DNA of 32,495 bases, taken from an uncultured Collinsella sp. GTDB lineage: Bacteria > Actinomycetota > Coriobacteriia > Coriobacteriales > Coriobacteriaceae. The notes below the pieces were generated by a model. The model was given only the letters and a program-made list of their open reading frames with translations, searched no databases and was not told the origin of the DNA. The stretch spans positions 1-32,495 of the forward strand of contig URHQ01000013.1 of assembly GCA_900547655.1 (NCBI GenBank), in the 5' to 3' direction. Shown one piece after another: positions 15,361 to 22,714 of the stretch. A program made the position numbers and the translations under genes. Each line of letters starts with the position of its first letter. The stretch's first letter is position 1.

Positions 15361-16665
15361 CTAATGGCGGGCGCGCATCTTCACCAAACGCACCATGGCA
15401 AGCGCAAAGCCCACGGCGGCCACAGCCATGAGTACGTAGAACACCGAGCGAAAGCCGAATAGGAATACATCCGGACGACCTGCAACAAAACTGGTCACGG
15501 CCTCGCCCATTGCCACGCTCATCTGCCCATACAGGATATGCGACGCCGCCGTAATGCCGAGCGCCATGCCGGCGTAGCGTGCCAAACTACCCAGGCTGCC
15601 CGCAAAGCCGAGCGCTTCGCGCGGAGCCGAGCCCATATACAGCGAGTTGTTGGGGCTCTGGAAAATCGACGTACCGCACGACATAAACGCGGCACAGCAC
15701 ACAATCACAGGGATGGAAGAGTGCTCGTCGAGCGTACTTACCGCAAAGAGCCCGCACACGTACACGCCCAGGCCGACCGCCGTGGGACCCTCGCAGCCAA
15801 CACGGTCCGAAACCGCACCCGAAAGCGGGCCGATAAAGGCATTCACCATCGGCAGCGCCAAAAACAGCAATCCGGAAATGTCGGAACCAAAGCCGTGGGC
15901 GTCCTGAAAATAGAACGGCAAAATAAACTCGGATGCGCCTATACCAACGAACACGATGAGCATGCAGGCAAGGTTGATGGTAAAGGCCGAATTTGCAAAG
16001 CAGCGACGAGCGGCCTCGGCAAGGGACATGGGACGGTCGCCGGCCTCCGGCTTAACATGCGGCAGCGTGTAGAGCCCCACGATAAACGAGATTACGCCAA
16101 TAGGCAGGTTGATGAGGAAGATGCTCTCCCAGGGAAAGCTTGCCACCAGCATGCCGCCGAGCACGGGGCCACACATCATGCCGAGGGCCACGAAGGTCGC
16201 GAGAATACCCATGGCACGGCCTCGTTCGCGCGCCGGAAACGACTCGGTGATGATACCCATGTTGTTAGCCATAGCCGCCGCGCAACCGACGCCCTGAACA
16301 ATGCGCGCCAGAATAAGAACCTCGAGCGAGGCCGAAAGGCCGCACAGCAGCGAACCGACCGAAAAGACGATGACGCCCAGCTGGAACACATTCACCTTGC
16401 CGCGCACGTCACCCAGACGGCCAAACGGCAACATAGCCACGCATGTCGCAAGCAGGTACACCGAACTCACCAGCTGAATGCGATCGAGGCCCACGCCCAG
16501 CTCCTTTTGCATCACGGGCAGCGCCACGGTCACGACGGTCGAATCCAGACACACCATAAACGTCATGATGAGCACGGTAAACAGAATCGCCCATTTGTTC
16601 TTGCCATGAGTGTCGCCCTCTAGGGCAATGTGCTCGCGGCGCAGCTGCTCTGCAGTTTTCTCCAT
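15361..16665 (-). CDS. MFS transporter, DHA2 (EmrB/QacA-like) drug exporter family
   Basis: A 434-residue multi-helix membrane protein. The first helix has CLDSTVVTVALPVMQKELGV in part (DHA2 motif LDxTxVxVALP), followed by LLATCVAMLPFGRLGDVRG (motif A) and ILARIVQGVGCAAAMANN (motif B-like), then VLGGMLVASFPWESIFLINLPIG (motif C region), all proton-coupled exporter hallmarks. Substrate unknown. ATG 16665 has AAAGGA at 5 bases; a GTG at 16686 lies before that RBS. No regulator gene adjoins it. It lies between metY and xpt, with a strong terminator separating it from metY. Confidence 0.88.
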   Translation of the reverse strand: MEKTAEQLRREHIALEGDTHGKNKWAILFTVLIMTFMVCLDSTVVTVALPVMQKELGVGLDRIQLVSSVYLLATCVAMLPFGRLGDVRGKVNVFQLGVIVFSVGSLLCGLSASLEVLILARIVQGVGCAAAMANNMGIITESFPARERGRAMGILATFVALGMMCGPVLGGMLVASFPWESIFLINLPIGVISFIVGLYTLPHVKPEAGDRPMSLAEAARRCFANSAFTINLACMLIVFVGIGASEFILPFYFQDAHGFGSDISGLLFLALPMVNAFIGPLSGAVSDRVGCEGPTAVGLGVYVCGLFAVSTLDEHSSIPVIVCCAAFMSCGTSIFQSPNNSLYMGSAPREALGFAGSLGSLARYAGMALGITAASHILYGQMSVAMGEAVTSFVAGRPDVFLFGFRSVFYVLMAVAAVGFALAMVRLVKMRARH

Positions 16666-16698
16666 TTCCATCCTTTCGAGTGGCACAACGCAAAAAAC

Positions 16699-16738
16699 GG
16701 GGCCCCAATCGCCTGCAAACAGCCGCGATTGGGGTCCC
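16699..16738 (-). terminator. terminator of metY
   Basis: GGGGCCCCAATCGC (16699-16712) pairs with GCGATTGGGGTCCC (16725-16738), 14 pairs with one G-U. On the minus strand it is followed by a T6 run (16692-16697). Confidence 0.88.
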
Positions 16739-16807
16739 GCCTACGGAATCGGAACGAAAGGTCGCCGAAGCATTCTGCCAGCATCGGCGCCTTGCACGAA
16801 CGCTAGC

Positions 16808-18091
16808 CTAGCACTGCTCGAGCGCCTGCTCAAGGTCGGCAATCAGATCGGCCGTGTCCTCGAGACCGCACGACAGGCGCACCATGTCGGCGGAGATGCC
16901 ACAGGCGATGAGCTCCTCATCGTTCATCTGGCGATGCGTGGCATTAGCGGGATGCAGGCAGCAAGTGCGGGCGTCGGCCACGTGTGTGGCGATCTGGGCG
17001 AGCTTGAGGCTCTTCATAAAGGTCTCGGCCGCCGCGCGACCACCGTTAAAGCCAAAGCTCACGACGCCGCAGGTACCGTTGGGCATGTACTTCTGAGCGA
17101 TGTCATAGTACTTATCGCCCTCCAGGCCCGGATAGCTCACGAAGCGCACCTTGGGATGGCTCTGCAGGAACTTGGCAACGGCCAGGCCGTTCTCACAATG
17201 ACGCGGCATGCGCACATGCAGGCTCTCGAGCGAGCTGTTCAGGAAGAACGCCGCCTGCGGGTTCTGCATAGGACCAAGATCGCGCATGAGCTGCGCGGTT
17301 GCCTTGGTAATGAAGGCGCCCTCGCGACCGAACTTCTCGGCATACGTCACGCCGTGGTAGCTCTCGTCGGGCGTGGTGAGACCCGGGAACTTGTCCGCAT
17401 GAGCCATCCAGTCAAACTGGCCGTGGTCGACGATCACGCCACCCAGATAGGCAGCGTGTCCATCCATGTACTTGGTGGTGGAGTGCGTAACAATGTCGGC
17501 GCCCCACTCAAAGGGACGGCACATCACGGGCGTCGGGAAGGTGTTGTCGACCATCAGCGGCACGCCGTGGTCATGCGCGGCCTTGGCAAAGCGCTCAATA
17601 TCGAGCACGGCAAGGGCGGGGTTGGCGATCGTCTCGCCAAAGACGAGCTTGGTATTGGGCTCAAAGGCTGCCTCGAGCTCTTCATCAGTGCAGTCGGGGG
17701 CAACGAACGTGCAGGTCAGCCCCATACGGCCCATGGTGTGGGCAAGCAAGTTGTACGTGCCGCCATAGATGGCAGAGCTCGCGACCACGTGATCGCCGGC
17801 GCCGGCAACGTTAAAGATCGCGAGGAAGTTCGCAGCCATGCCCGAGCTCGTGAGCATCGCAGCGGTACCGCCCTCCATCTCGCAGATCTTGGCGGCAACC
17901 AGGTCGCACGTGGGATTCTGCAGACGGCTATAGAAGTAGCCCGACTCCTCCAAGTCGAACAGCTTGCCCATGTGCTCGGACGTATCGTACTTCCACGTGG
18001 TTGACTGGTAGATAGGCACCTGACGCGGCTCTGCATCGCCCGGGCGATAACCGCCCTGAACACACGTCGTACCGATGGTCTGCTCGCTCAT
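16808..18091 (-). CDS. metY: O-acetylhomoserine sulfhydrylase (PLP-dependent)
   Basis: A 427-residue Cys/Met-metabolism PLP enzyme, typical MetY length (cystathionine synthases are nearer 380-400). It makes homocysteine from O-acetylhomoserine and sulfide. Landmarks: YSRLQNPTCDLVAAKI, SSGMAANFLAIFN, YGGTYNLL, VDNTFPTPVMCRP, and the PLP lysine in HSTTKYMDGH (Lys207). The C-terminus has ARTCCLHPANATHRQM and VRLSCGLED, typical of the MetY branch. ATG 18091 follows AAGGGAG. It is divergent from the small redox protein at 18323, with 231 bases between. No SAM riboswitch was recognised. Confidence 0.93.
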   Translation of the reverse strand: MSEQTIGTTCVQGGYRPGDAEPRQVPIYQSTTWKYDTSEHMGKLFDLEESGYFYSRLQNPTCDLVAAKICEMEGGTAAMLTSSGMAANFLAIFNVAGAGDHVVASSAIYGGTYNLLAHTMGRMGLTCTFVAPDCTDEELEAAFEPNTKLVFGETIANPALAVLDIERFAKAAHDHGVPLMVDNTFPTPVMCRPFEWGADIVTHSTTKYMDGHAAYLGGVIVDHGQFDWMAHADKFPGLTTPDESYHGVTYAEKFGREGAFITKATAQLMRDLGPMQNPQAAFFLNSSLESLHVRMPRHCENGLAVAKFLQSHPKVRFVSYPGLEGDKYYDIAQKYMPNGTCGVVSFGFNGGRAAAETFMKSLKLAQIATHVADARTCCLHPANATHRQMNDEELIACGISADMVRLSCGLEDTADLIADLEQALEQC

Positions 18092-18201
18092 ATCTAGCTC
18101 CCTTGCCTGGGTTTTAGTTTTATTCGGTTCACGATACCGCTACCCTGCACCCCTCTCAACCCATCTCCAAGGTAGGTTATGGGACAAATTGATCAGGGGT
18201 A

Positions 18202-18238
18202 TTTATCTCAAGCCTTGGGCATTTGTTCGATAGATAAA
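18202..18238. promoter_or_regulatory. dyad in the metY / redox-protein divergent region
   Basis: TTTATCT at 18202-18208 and AGATAAA at 18232-18238 are exact inverted copies, 23 bases apart, in the AT-rich middle of the divergent intergenic region. It may bind a regulator shared by both genes. -10/-35 boxes could not be fixed. Confidence 0.3.
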
Positions 18239-18322
18239 AATAAGGCATAGATGGAGCTCTCGATGATTACATGCACCGTCACGGGTACCATAGGCGGGTA
18301 CACCGTGACCAAGGAGACAACG

Positions 18323-18769
18323 ATGAAGCAAATCGATACGGCCCAGCTCGACATCACCGCCTGTCAGGCTCAAGCTGCCGAATATCACGCCCGTGGCTTT
18401 AACTGCGCCCAGGCCGTCGCCTGCACACTCGCGCCTGCCGTCGGACTCGACCCCCAGGTCGCTTTTACCCTCACCGAGGGCTTTGGCGCCGGCATGGGCG
18501 GCATGACCGAAACTTGCGGCGCCATCTCGGGCGCCGTGGCCATCATGGGCTTTGTAATGAGCGACGGCATGGAAAACCCCAAGACCAAGGGCCAGACCTA
18601 CAAGCTGTCGCGCGAGATCGCCAAGCGTTTTGGCGAGAAGAACACGACGACCGTCTGCGGCACGCTCAAGGGCATCGGATCGGATAAGGGTCCGCTCCGC
18701 AGCTGCCCCGGCTGCATCGACGATGCCGTCGCGATCGCCTGCGATGTGCTAAAGCAGCTCGCCGAGTAA
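18323..18769 (+). CDS. C_GCAxxG_C_C family putative redox protein
   Basis: A 148-residue protein with the ordered cysteine signature of this family: Cys28 in FNCAQAV, Cys65 in MTETCGAISGAV, Cys112 in TVCGTLKG, and Cys128 and Cys131 in SCPGCIDDA; Cys14, 34 and 140 are additional. The family is thought to be redox-active or metal-binding, but its reaction is not established. ATG 18323 has AAGGAG at 7 bases; an ATG at 18251 lacks an RBS. It is transcribed away from metY, so a link to sulfur metabolism is possible. Confidence 0.88.
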   Translation: MKQIDTAQLDITACQAQAAEYHARGFNCAQAVACTLAPAVGLDPQVAFTLTEGFGAGMGGMTETCGAISGAVAIMGFVMSDGMENPKTKGQTYKLSREIAKRFGEKNTTTVCGTLKGIGSDKGPLRSCPGCIDDAVAIACDVLKQLAE

Positions 18770-18787
18770 ACGGCAGCAACAGAAAAA

Positions 18788-18834
18788 CGACGGCCGGCGC
18801 GCTTGGGATCCATCCAAAAGCACGCCGGCCGTCG
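18788..18834. terminator. long terminator hairpin between convergent genes
   Basis: CGACGGCCGGCG (18788-18799) pairs exactly with CGCCGGCCGTCG (18823-18834), with further GCTT/AAGC and GGAT/ATCC pairing inside. A T5 run follows on the minus strand (18783-18787), so it terminates the YigZ-family gene best and may serve both directions. Confidence 0.8.
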
Positions 18835-18837
18835 CCG

Positions 18838-19476
18838 TTAGAACTCGGCAAATTCGGGAGGGCCGACCTCAATCTCCTCGCGCCCCGCCATAAGCTCGCG
18901 CATCTTAGCGCAAAATGACTCCTGCTCCCCCGCCTTAAACACCAAATGAAGTGTCACGGCATCCGCGTAATCGGTATCCGAAACCTTGGCACCCGAATCC
19001 TGCGCCAAACGAAGCACCTGGTCATACTGCGGATAGGCCACGTGCACGTCAACAGACACGACGCTTGTCATCTCAACGATCTGCCCGGCCTCCTGAGCAG
19101 CTGCCACCGCCGCCTGCGTCGCCGCAGTATAGGCGCGCACCAAGCCACCAGGACCCAACAGCGTGCCACCAAAATAACGCGTCACTACGCAGCAAACATT
19201 TTTGAGCCCCGCGCCGCGCAGTACCTCGAGCGTCGGCATGCCGCTGGTTCGACTCGGTTCACCGTCATCGCTCTGGCGCTCGCGTCCATCGACCAAAATC
19301 CACGCGGGCACATTATGCCGAGCGTCGTAATGACGCTTGCGAACCATCTCGATAAAGGCATTCCCCTCATCCTCGGACTCAATATGGACCAGCTGGGCAA
19401 TAAACCGGCTCTTGCGGTCCACAAACTCGCCCGAAACCTCAATATTCGATTGCAAAGTTAAATAGCTGTCCAACAA
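18838..19476 (-). CDS. YigZ / IMPACT family protein
   Basis: A 212-residue protein with the YigZ layout: SRFIAQLVHIESEDE near the N-terminus, ARHNVPAWIL, the conserved DDGEPSRTSGMPTLEVL (about residues 70-86), then VVTRYFGGTLLGPGGLVRAYTAA, and a C-terminal ferredoxin-like domain. The family is linked to translation control in eukaryotes (IMPACT); the bacterial role is unclear. There is no ATG near the N-terminus: TTG 19476 and TTG 19473 adjoin, with GAGGGG 2 and 5 bases upstream. MLDSYLTL fits the family with 19476, but 19473 has better spacing. Confidence 0.88.
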   Translation of the reverse strand: MLDSYLTLQSNIEVSGEFVDRKSRFIAQLVHIESEDEGNAFIEMVRKRHYDARHNVPAWILVDGRERQSDDGEPSRTSGMPTLEVLRGAGLKNVCCVVTRYFGGTLLGPGGLVRAYTAATQAAVAAAQEAGQIVEMTSVVSVDVHVAYPQYDQVLRLAQDSGAKVSDTDYADAVTLHLVFKAGEQESFCAKMRELMAGREEIEVGPPEFAEF

Positions 19477-19671
19477 AGCCCCTCAACAACAAGCAAAGCA
19501 ACAAACAGCCTCAATAATACGGCAAAGGCCGTACCGTTGACCTCACCAACAAGAACGGAAACGCCAATAATACCGTCACCAACAGCGAGAACCCGTCAGC
19601 GCGAGCAAGGTGCCTTGAAAGACGAGATTGCAACAGAAACGAGGCTACCGATGACCAGGTAAAAACAGCGA
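19477..19671. other. A/C-rich intergenic stretch upstream of the YigZ-family gene
   Basis: The plus strand is rich in CAA/AAC triplets and poor in T, unlike its surroundings. One plus frame is open for about 60 codons (Thr/Pro/Ser-rich) but has no start or RBS. No known RNA or repeat was recognised. A small hairpin ACGGC-AAAG-GCCGT is near 19526. Confidence 0.4.
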
Positions 19672-19769
19672 GACGGCGTCAGCTGAGTCGATTTGGCCCG
19701 AAAGAGGAGGGAGCACGCCTTATGGCGGCGACCGACGAATGAGCGCCAAATCGGCCAGCTGACGCCGTC
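19672..19769. repeat. long imperfect palindrome downstream of rnpB
   Basis: Arms 19672-19697 and 19745-19769 match except for a 3/2-base internal bulge (14 bp GACGGCGTCAGCTG plus 9 bp CGATTTGGC), around a 47-base loop. On the minus strand TTTTT follows 6 bases after the outer arm. It lies 17 bases beyond the rnpB 3' end and may terminate it, or be a repeat element. Confidence 0.75.
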
Positions 19770-19785
19770 GCAGCGTCAACATAGT

Positions 19786-20150
19786 TGCCAAGTGGGCCTG
19801 TAAGCCGGGTTCTGTCGTGAACGGTCATTTATCTTGTCTGCACGTTACCGTGCAGCTCCACGCACGCTACCCGAACGCGGACCGGGCCGGCCCATAGCGT
19901 TCCTATTCGCGCTTGCTCCGGATGGGGCTTGCCAAGCCGCCGTGTTACCACGACGCTGGTGGTCTCTTACACCACCGTTTCAGCTTTTCCCTTTACGCCT
20001 TGCGGCGCAGGTGGGAGTCTTCTTTTCTGCGGCGCTTTCCGTCGGATCACTCCGCCCGGCCGTTAGCCGGCATCCCGCCCTCTGGAGCCCGGACTTTCCT
20101 CACGCGTACTGCAAGCAGCACATCGCGCGACCGTCTGGCCCACTCAGCAG
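19786..20150 (-). ncRNA. rnpB: RNase P RNA (class A)
   Basis: The catalytic RNA of RNase P, which trims tRNA 5' ends. On the minus strand the 5' part has GAGGAAAGTCCGGGCTCC and the 3' part CGACAGAACCCGGCTTACAG, both diagnostic. The ends pair to form P1: GAGTGGGCC near 20137-20147 with GGCCCACTTGG near 19788-19798, extended to about 13 pairs with wobble, which sets the limits to within a few bases. Length is about 365. Promoter at 20157-20183; the palindrome at 19672 follows. Confidence 0.95.
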
Positions 20151-20156
20151 TGCAAG

Positions 20157-20183
20157 AGTGTAGCACACCGTCACCACAGGCAA
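20157..20183 (-). promoter_or_regulatory. rnpB promoter
   Basis: Minus-strand -10 TACACT (20157-20162) ends 7 bases before the RNA 5' end, with TTGCCT (20178-20183) as a -35 at a slightly short 15-base spacing. Confidence 0.55.
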
Positions 20184-20239
20184 TGGCATAACACAAGCGT
20201 TCGACACGATAAACCAAGAACCACGCCATGCAGTACAAT

Positions 20240-20349
20240 AGGGTTGTCGATGGGCAACGTCGTCAGTCGAGACGCGACCGCGCTCCGCACCCCTCCGTCT
20301 ACTCGGTGCGTTCCCGCCTCCTCCCCGAGGCGGGATGTCGGCGTTTTTT
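20240..20349 (+). ncRNA. candidate small RNA transcribed opposite to rnpB and rpsA
   Basis: A plus-strand unit with a -10-like TACAAT (20234-20239; no clear -35), a structured GC-rich body and a terminator-like end: CCCGCCTC/GAGGCGGG (20313-20334, 8 bp) then TTTTTT at 20344-20349, 9 bases after the stem. GGTTGTCG at 20242-20249 is also complementary to CGACAACC at 20357-20364. No plus-strand gene follows for 1.6 kb and no known RNA family was recognised. The rest of 20151-20473 holds the rnpB promoter and rpsA terminator. Confidence 0.4.
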
Positions 20350-20420
20350 CATGCAGCGACAACCAAATAGCCTGTGAACAGCATGGGCAGCATCGTGCAT
20401 CTCGGCACCAAATGCAAAAA

Positions 20421-20447
20421 GGGACCCGTCCATTACGGACGGATCCC
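20421..20447 (-). terminator. terminator of rpsA
   Basis: GGGACCCGTCC / GGACGGATCCC (11 pairs, one G-U, loop ATTAC) with a T5 run on the minus strand (20416-20420), 27 bases after the stop. Confidence 0.88.
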
Positions 20448-20473
20448 TTCAAACAAGTGATCGTCAAACCGAT

Positions 20474-21640
20474 TTACTCGGCGTCGGTCTCCTCGTCCTT
20501 CTTCTCGGAAGGAAGCGGGGTAACCTCGATCTCGACGCCCAGAGTCTCAGCAGCGGACTTCATGGACAGGGAGATACGACGACGGTCGAGGTCGATCTCC
20601 ATGACCTTGACCTGAACCTTGTCGCCCACGTGGGTGACCTGAGAAGGCTGATCGACGTGCTTGTTGGCCATCTCGGAGATGTGCACCAGGCCCTCGATGC
20701 CCTCGCCCAGGTCGACGAAAGCGCCGAACGGGACAAGCTTGGTCACAGTGCCCTCGACGATAGCGCCGACGGGGTACTTCTTGACCAGTGCGCGCCACGG
20801 ATCCTCGGTGGTCTGCTTGAGACCCAGGGAGATGCGCTCGCGGTTGAGATCGACGTCGAGAACCTCGACCTCGACCTCCTGGCCGACCTTGACAACCTCG
20901 GAAGGATGGTTGACGTGGTTCCAGGAGAGCTCGGAGATGTGGATGAGGCCGTCGATACCGCCGAGGTCGACGAAGGCGCCGAAGTCGACGATGGAGGAAA
21001 CGGTGCCCTGGAGACGCATGCCAGACTTGAGCTTGGACAGGATCTCGGAGCGCTCGGCCTTACGGGACTCCTCGAGCACGACGCGACGGGAGAGGACGAC
21101 GTTGTTGCGGTTGCGGTCCATCTCGATGACGCGGGCCTCGATGCGGGTGCCCATGTAGGAGGTGAGGTCCTTGACGCGACGGAGGTCGACGAGGGAAGCG
21201 GGCAGGAAGCCACGCAGGCCGATGTCGAGGATCAGGCCGCCCTTGACAACCTCGATAACCTCGCCCTCGACGTTCTCGCCGGAGTTGAACTTCTCCTCGA
21301 TGCGGTTCCAAGCACGCTCGTACTCGGCACGCTTCTTGGACAGGACCAGACGACCGTCCTTGTCCTCCTTCTGGAGAACCAGAGCCTCGATGGGATCACC
21401 GAGTGCAACGATGTCTGCAGGGTTAGCGTCCTTACGGATGGACAGCTCGCGGACCGGGATAACGCCCTCGGACTTGAATCCGATGTCAACGAGCACCTCG
21501 TCATGCTCGATCTTAACGACAGTGCCGTTAACGAGATCGCCCTCATCAAAGTCGGTAATCGTACCGTCGATGAGGTTGTTCATCTCCTCCTCATTGACAT
21601 CGTCAAGAGAGAAAATGGACGAGTTCTGAATCTCACTCAA
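20474..21640 (-). CDS. rpsA: 30S ribosomal protein S1
   Basis: A 388-residue S1 with four S1 RNA-binding repeats (about residues 30-100, 118-185, 200-272 and 287-358), each with the VxDxGAFVDLG-type strand seen best as VDFGAFVDLGGIDGLIHISELSW and LVPFGAFVDLGEGIEGLVHISEM in part. Four repeats is usual for Gram-positive-type S1 and shorter than the six of enterobacteria. It binds mRNA at the ribosome. The only fitting start is TTG 21640 (AAAGGGG 7 bases upstream), giving SEIQNSS; no ATG or GTG is in frame before MNNL. A weak start on a highly expressed gene may reflect autogenous control. Confidence 0.95.
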   Translation of the reverse strand: MSEIQNSSIFSLDDVNEEEMNNLIDGTITDFDEGDLVNGTVVKIEHDEVLVDIGFKSEGVIPVRELSIRKDANPADIVALGDPIEALVLQKEDKDGRLVLSKKRAEYERAWNRIEEKFNSGENVEGEVIEVVKGGLILDIGLRGFLPASLVDLRRVKDLTSYMGTRIEARVIEMDRNRNNVVLSRRVVLEESRKAERSEILSKLKSGMRLQGTVSSIVDFGAFVDLGGIDGLIHISELSWNHVNHPSEVVKVGQEVEVEVLDVDLNRERISLGLKQTTEDPWRALVKKYPVGAIVEGTVTKLVPFGAFVDLGEGIEGLVHISEMANKHVDQPSQVTHVGDKVQVKVMEIDLDRRRISLSMKSAAETLGVEIEVTPLPSEKKDEETDAE

Positions 21641-21955
21641 AGGTGGACCCCTTTCGAACTACGGGGCCCCGATTGCTAGGACCTACAGAAGGGTGCGACA
21701 AGCACACAACGTTTAGGAACACTCGGGAGCCGACAGATACTAATGTGACGCTTATGCAATCACGTTCGTATAGATTACGGGGAAATTACTTCGATTTCAA
21801 GCGCGAACTGCGATTTTTTACTCGTATGGAGACTTTTTCGCAATCTTATGAACACACGTCTCCACAACTTGACGATAACCAGCCAGGCATTTGGCTTTGG
21901 GGTAAAGTATCCGGAGCCAACGACTCTAGATCAAATTCACGAGAAAGGTGCCCGC
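21641..21955. other. divergent intergenic region between rpsA and a HAD gene
   Basis: It must hold the rpsA promoter and leader (minus) and the promoter of the HAD gene (plus). A TTGACG lies at 21869-21874, but no pair of well-spaced boxes could be fixed. The middle (21764-21850) is AT-rich. No RNA family was recognised in the roughly 140-base rpsA leader. Confidence 0.4.
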
Positions 21956-22714
21956 GTGCTCAAAGCAGTCGTTTTCGATATGGACGAGACGCTTCTTAGC
22001 ATCAACCTCAACGCGTTCATCCTTCGCTATTTTAAGGATGTCTCATCGATGCTCGCGGATATCGGACGCCGCAGCCGCGGTTGTACGATGGCACGCCTCG
22101 GCACCATCCTGGTCGATCTCAACGCCAATCGTCGCAGCAGCACGGACAATCGCACCAATCTTGAGTTTTACCGCACCGAGGTCGAGCGCAGGTGCGGTAT
22201 TTGCCTCTCGGACCCACTCATCTACGAGGCGTTTACCTACTACGAGCGCGAAGTTCTTCCGTACAAGAACGACGATATCATTAACGCCCACGCCATGCCG
22301 GGCGCACACGCCGCGCTCCAGGCCGTACAGGACGCAGGGCTGCGTTGCGCACTCTTTACCAACCCCAGCTTTCCCCAGGGGGCCATCGAGTGCCGCATGG
22401 GTTGGGGCGACCTGGCCGACGCACCCTTTGAGCTCGTCACGCACATGGGAAACGCCACCCGCTGCAAGCCTGATGCCACCTACTATCTAGAACAGCTTGA
22501 GGTGATGGGGCTCGAGCCGCACGAGGTCCTTATGGTGGGCAACGATCCCAAGCGTGACTTCCCCAGCCCTGCCTGCGGCATCCAAAGCGCCTTTGTGGGC
22601 CAGGGCAAGCCCAGCCGAGCCACCTGGCGCGGAACCATGGAAGACTTCGCCCGCGACCTTAACGCCGTAATCGAAGCCTTCTACGAGCACCAAGTAGCCG
22701 ACGAGCTGTCTTAA
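21956..22714 (+). CDS. HAD-superfamily hydrolase
   Basis: A 252-residue cytoplasmic phosphatase-type protein. Motif I is VVFDMDETLLS (nucleophile Asp8, acid Asp10), followed by a helical cap, motif II in ALFTNPSFPQG, motif III Lys in CKPDATYY, and motif IV GNDPKRDF. Substrate unknown. GTG 21956 follows AAAGG at 7 bases; an ATG at 21848 would add 36 residues not seen in the family. It ends on a TTAA shared with the convergent gene, so the two overlap by 4 bases. Confidence 0.88.
   Translation: MLKAVVFDMDETLLSINLNAFILRYFKDVSSMLADIGRRSRGCTMARLGTILVDLNANRRSSTDNRTNLEFYRTEVERRCGICLSDPLIYEAFTYYEREVLPYKNDDIINAHAMPGAHAALQAVQDAGLRCALFTNPSFPQGAIECRMGWGDLADAPFELVTHMGNATRCKPDATYYLEQLEVMGLEPHEVLMVGNDPKRDFPSPACGIQSAFVGQGKPSRATWRGTMEDFARDLNAVIEAFYEHQVADELS

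Noticed and set aside
16610..18004. Plus-strand open frame of about 464 codons
   Set aside because: Antisense to metY and the MFS start; no family features.
18092..18322. SAM riboswitch or T-box upstream of metY
   Set aside because: No conserved core sequences seen on the minus strand.
20630..21679. Plus-strand open frame of about 349 codons, Asp/Leu/Val-rich
   Set aside because: Antisense to rpsA; composition is a reflection of the S1 repeats.
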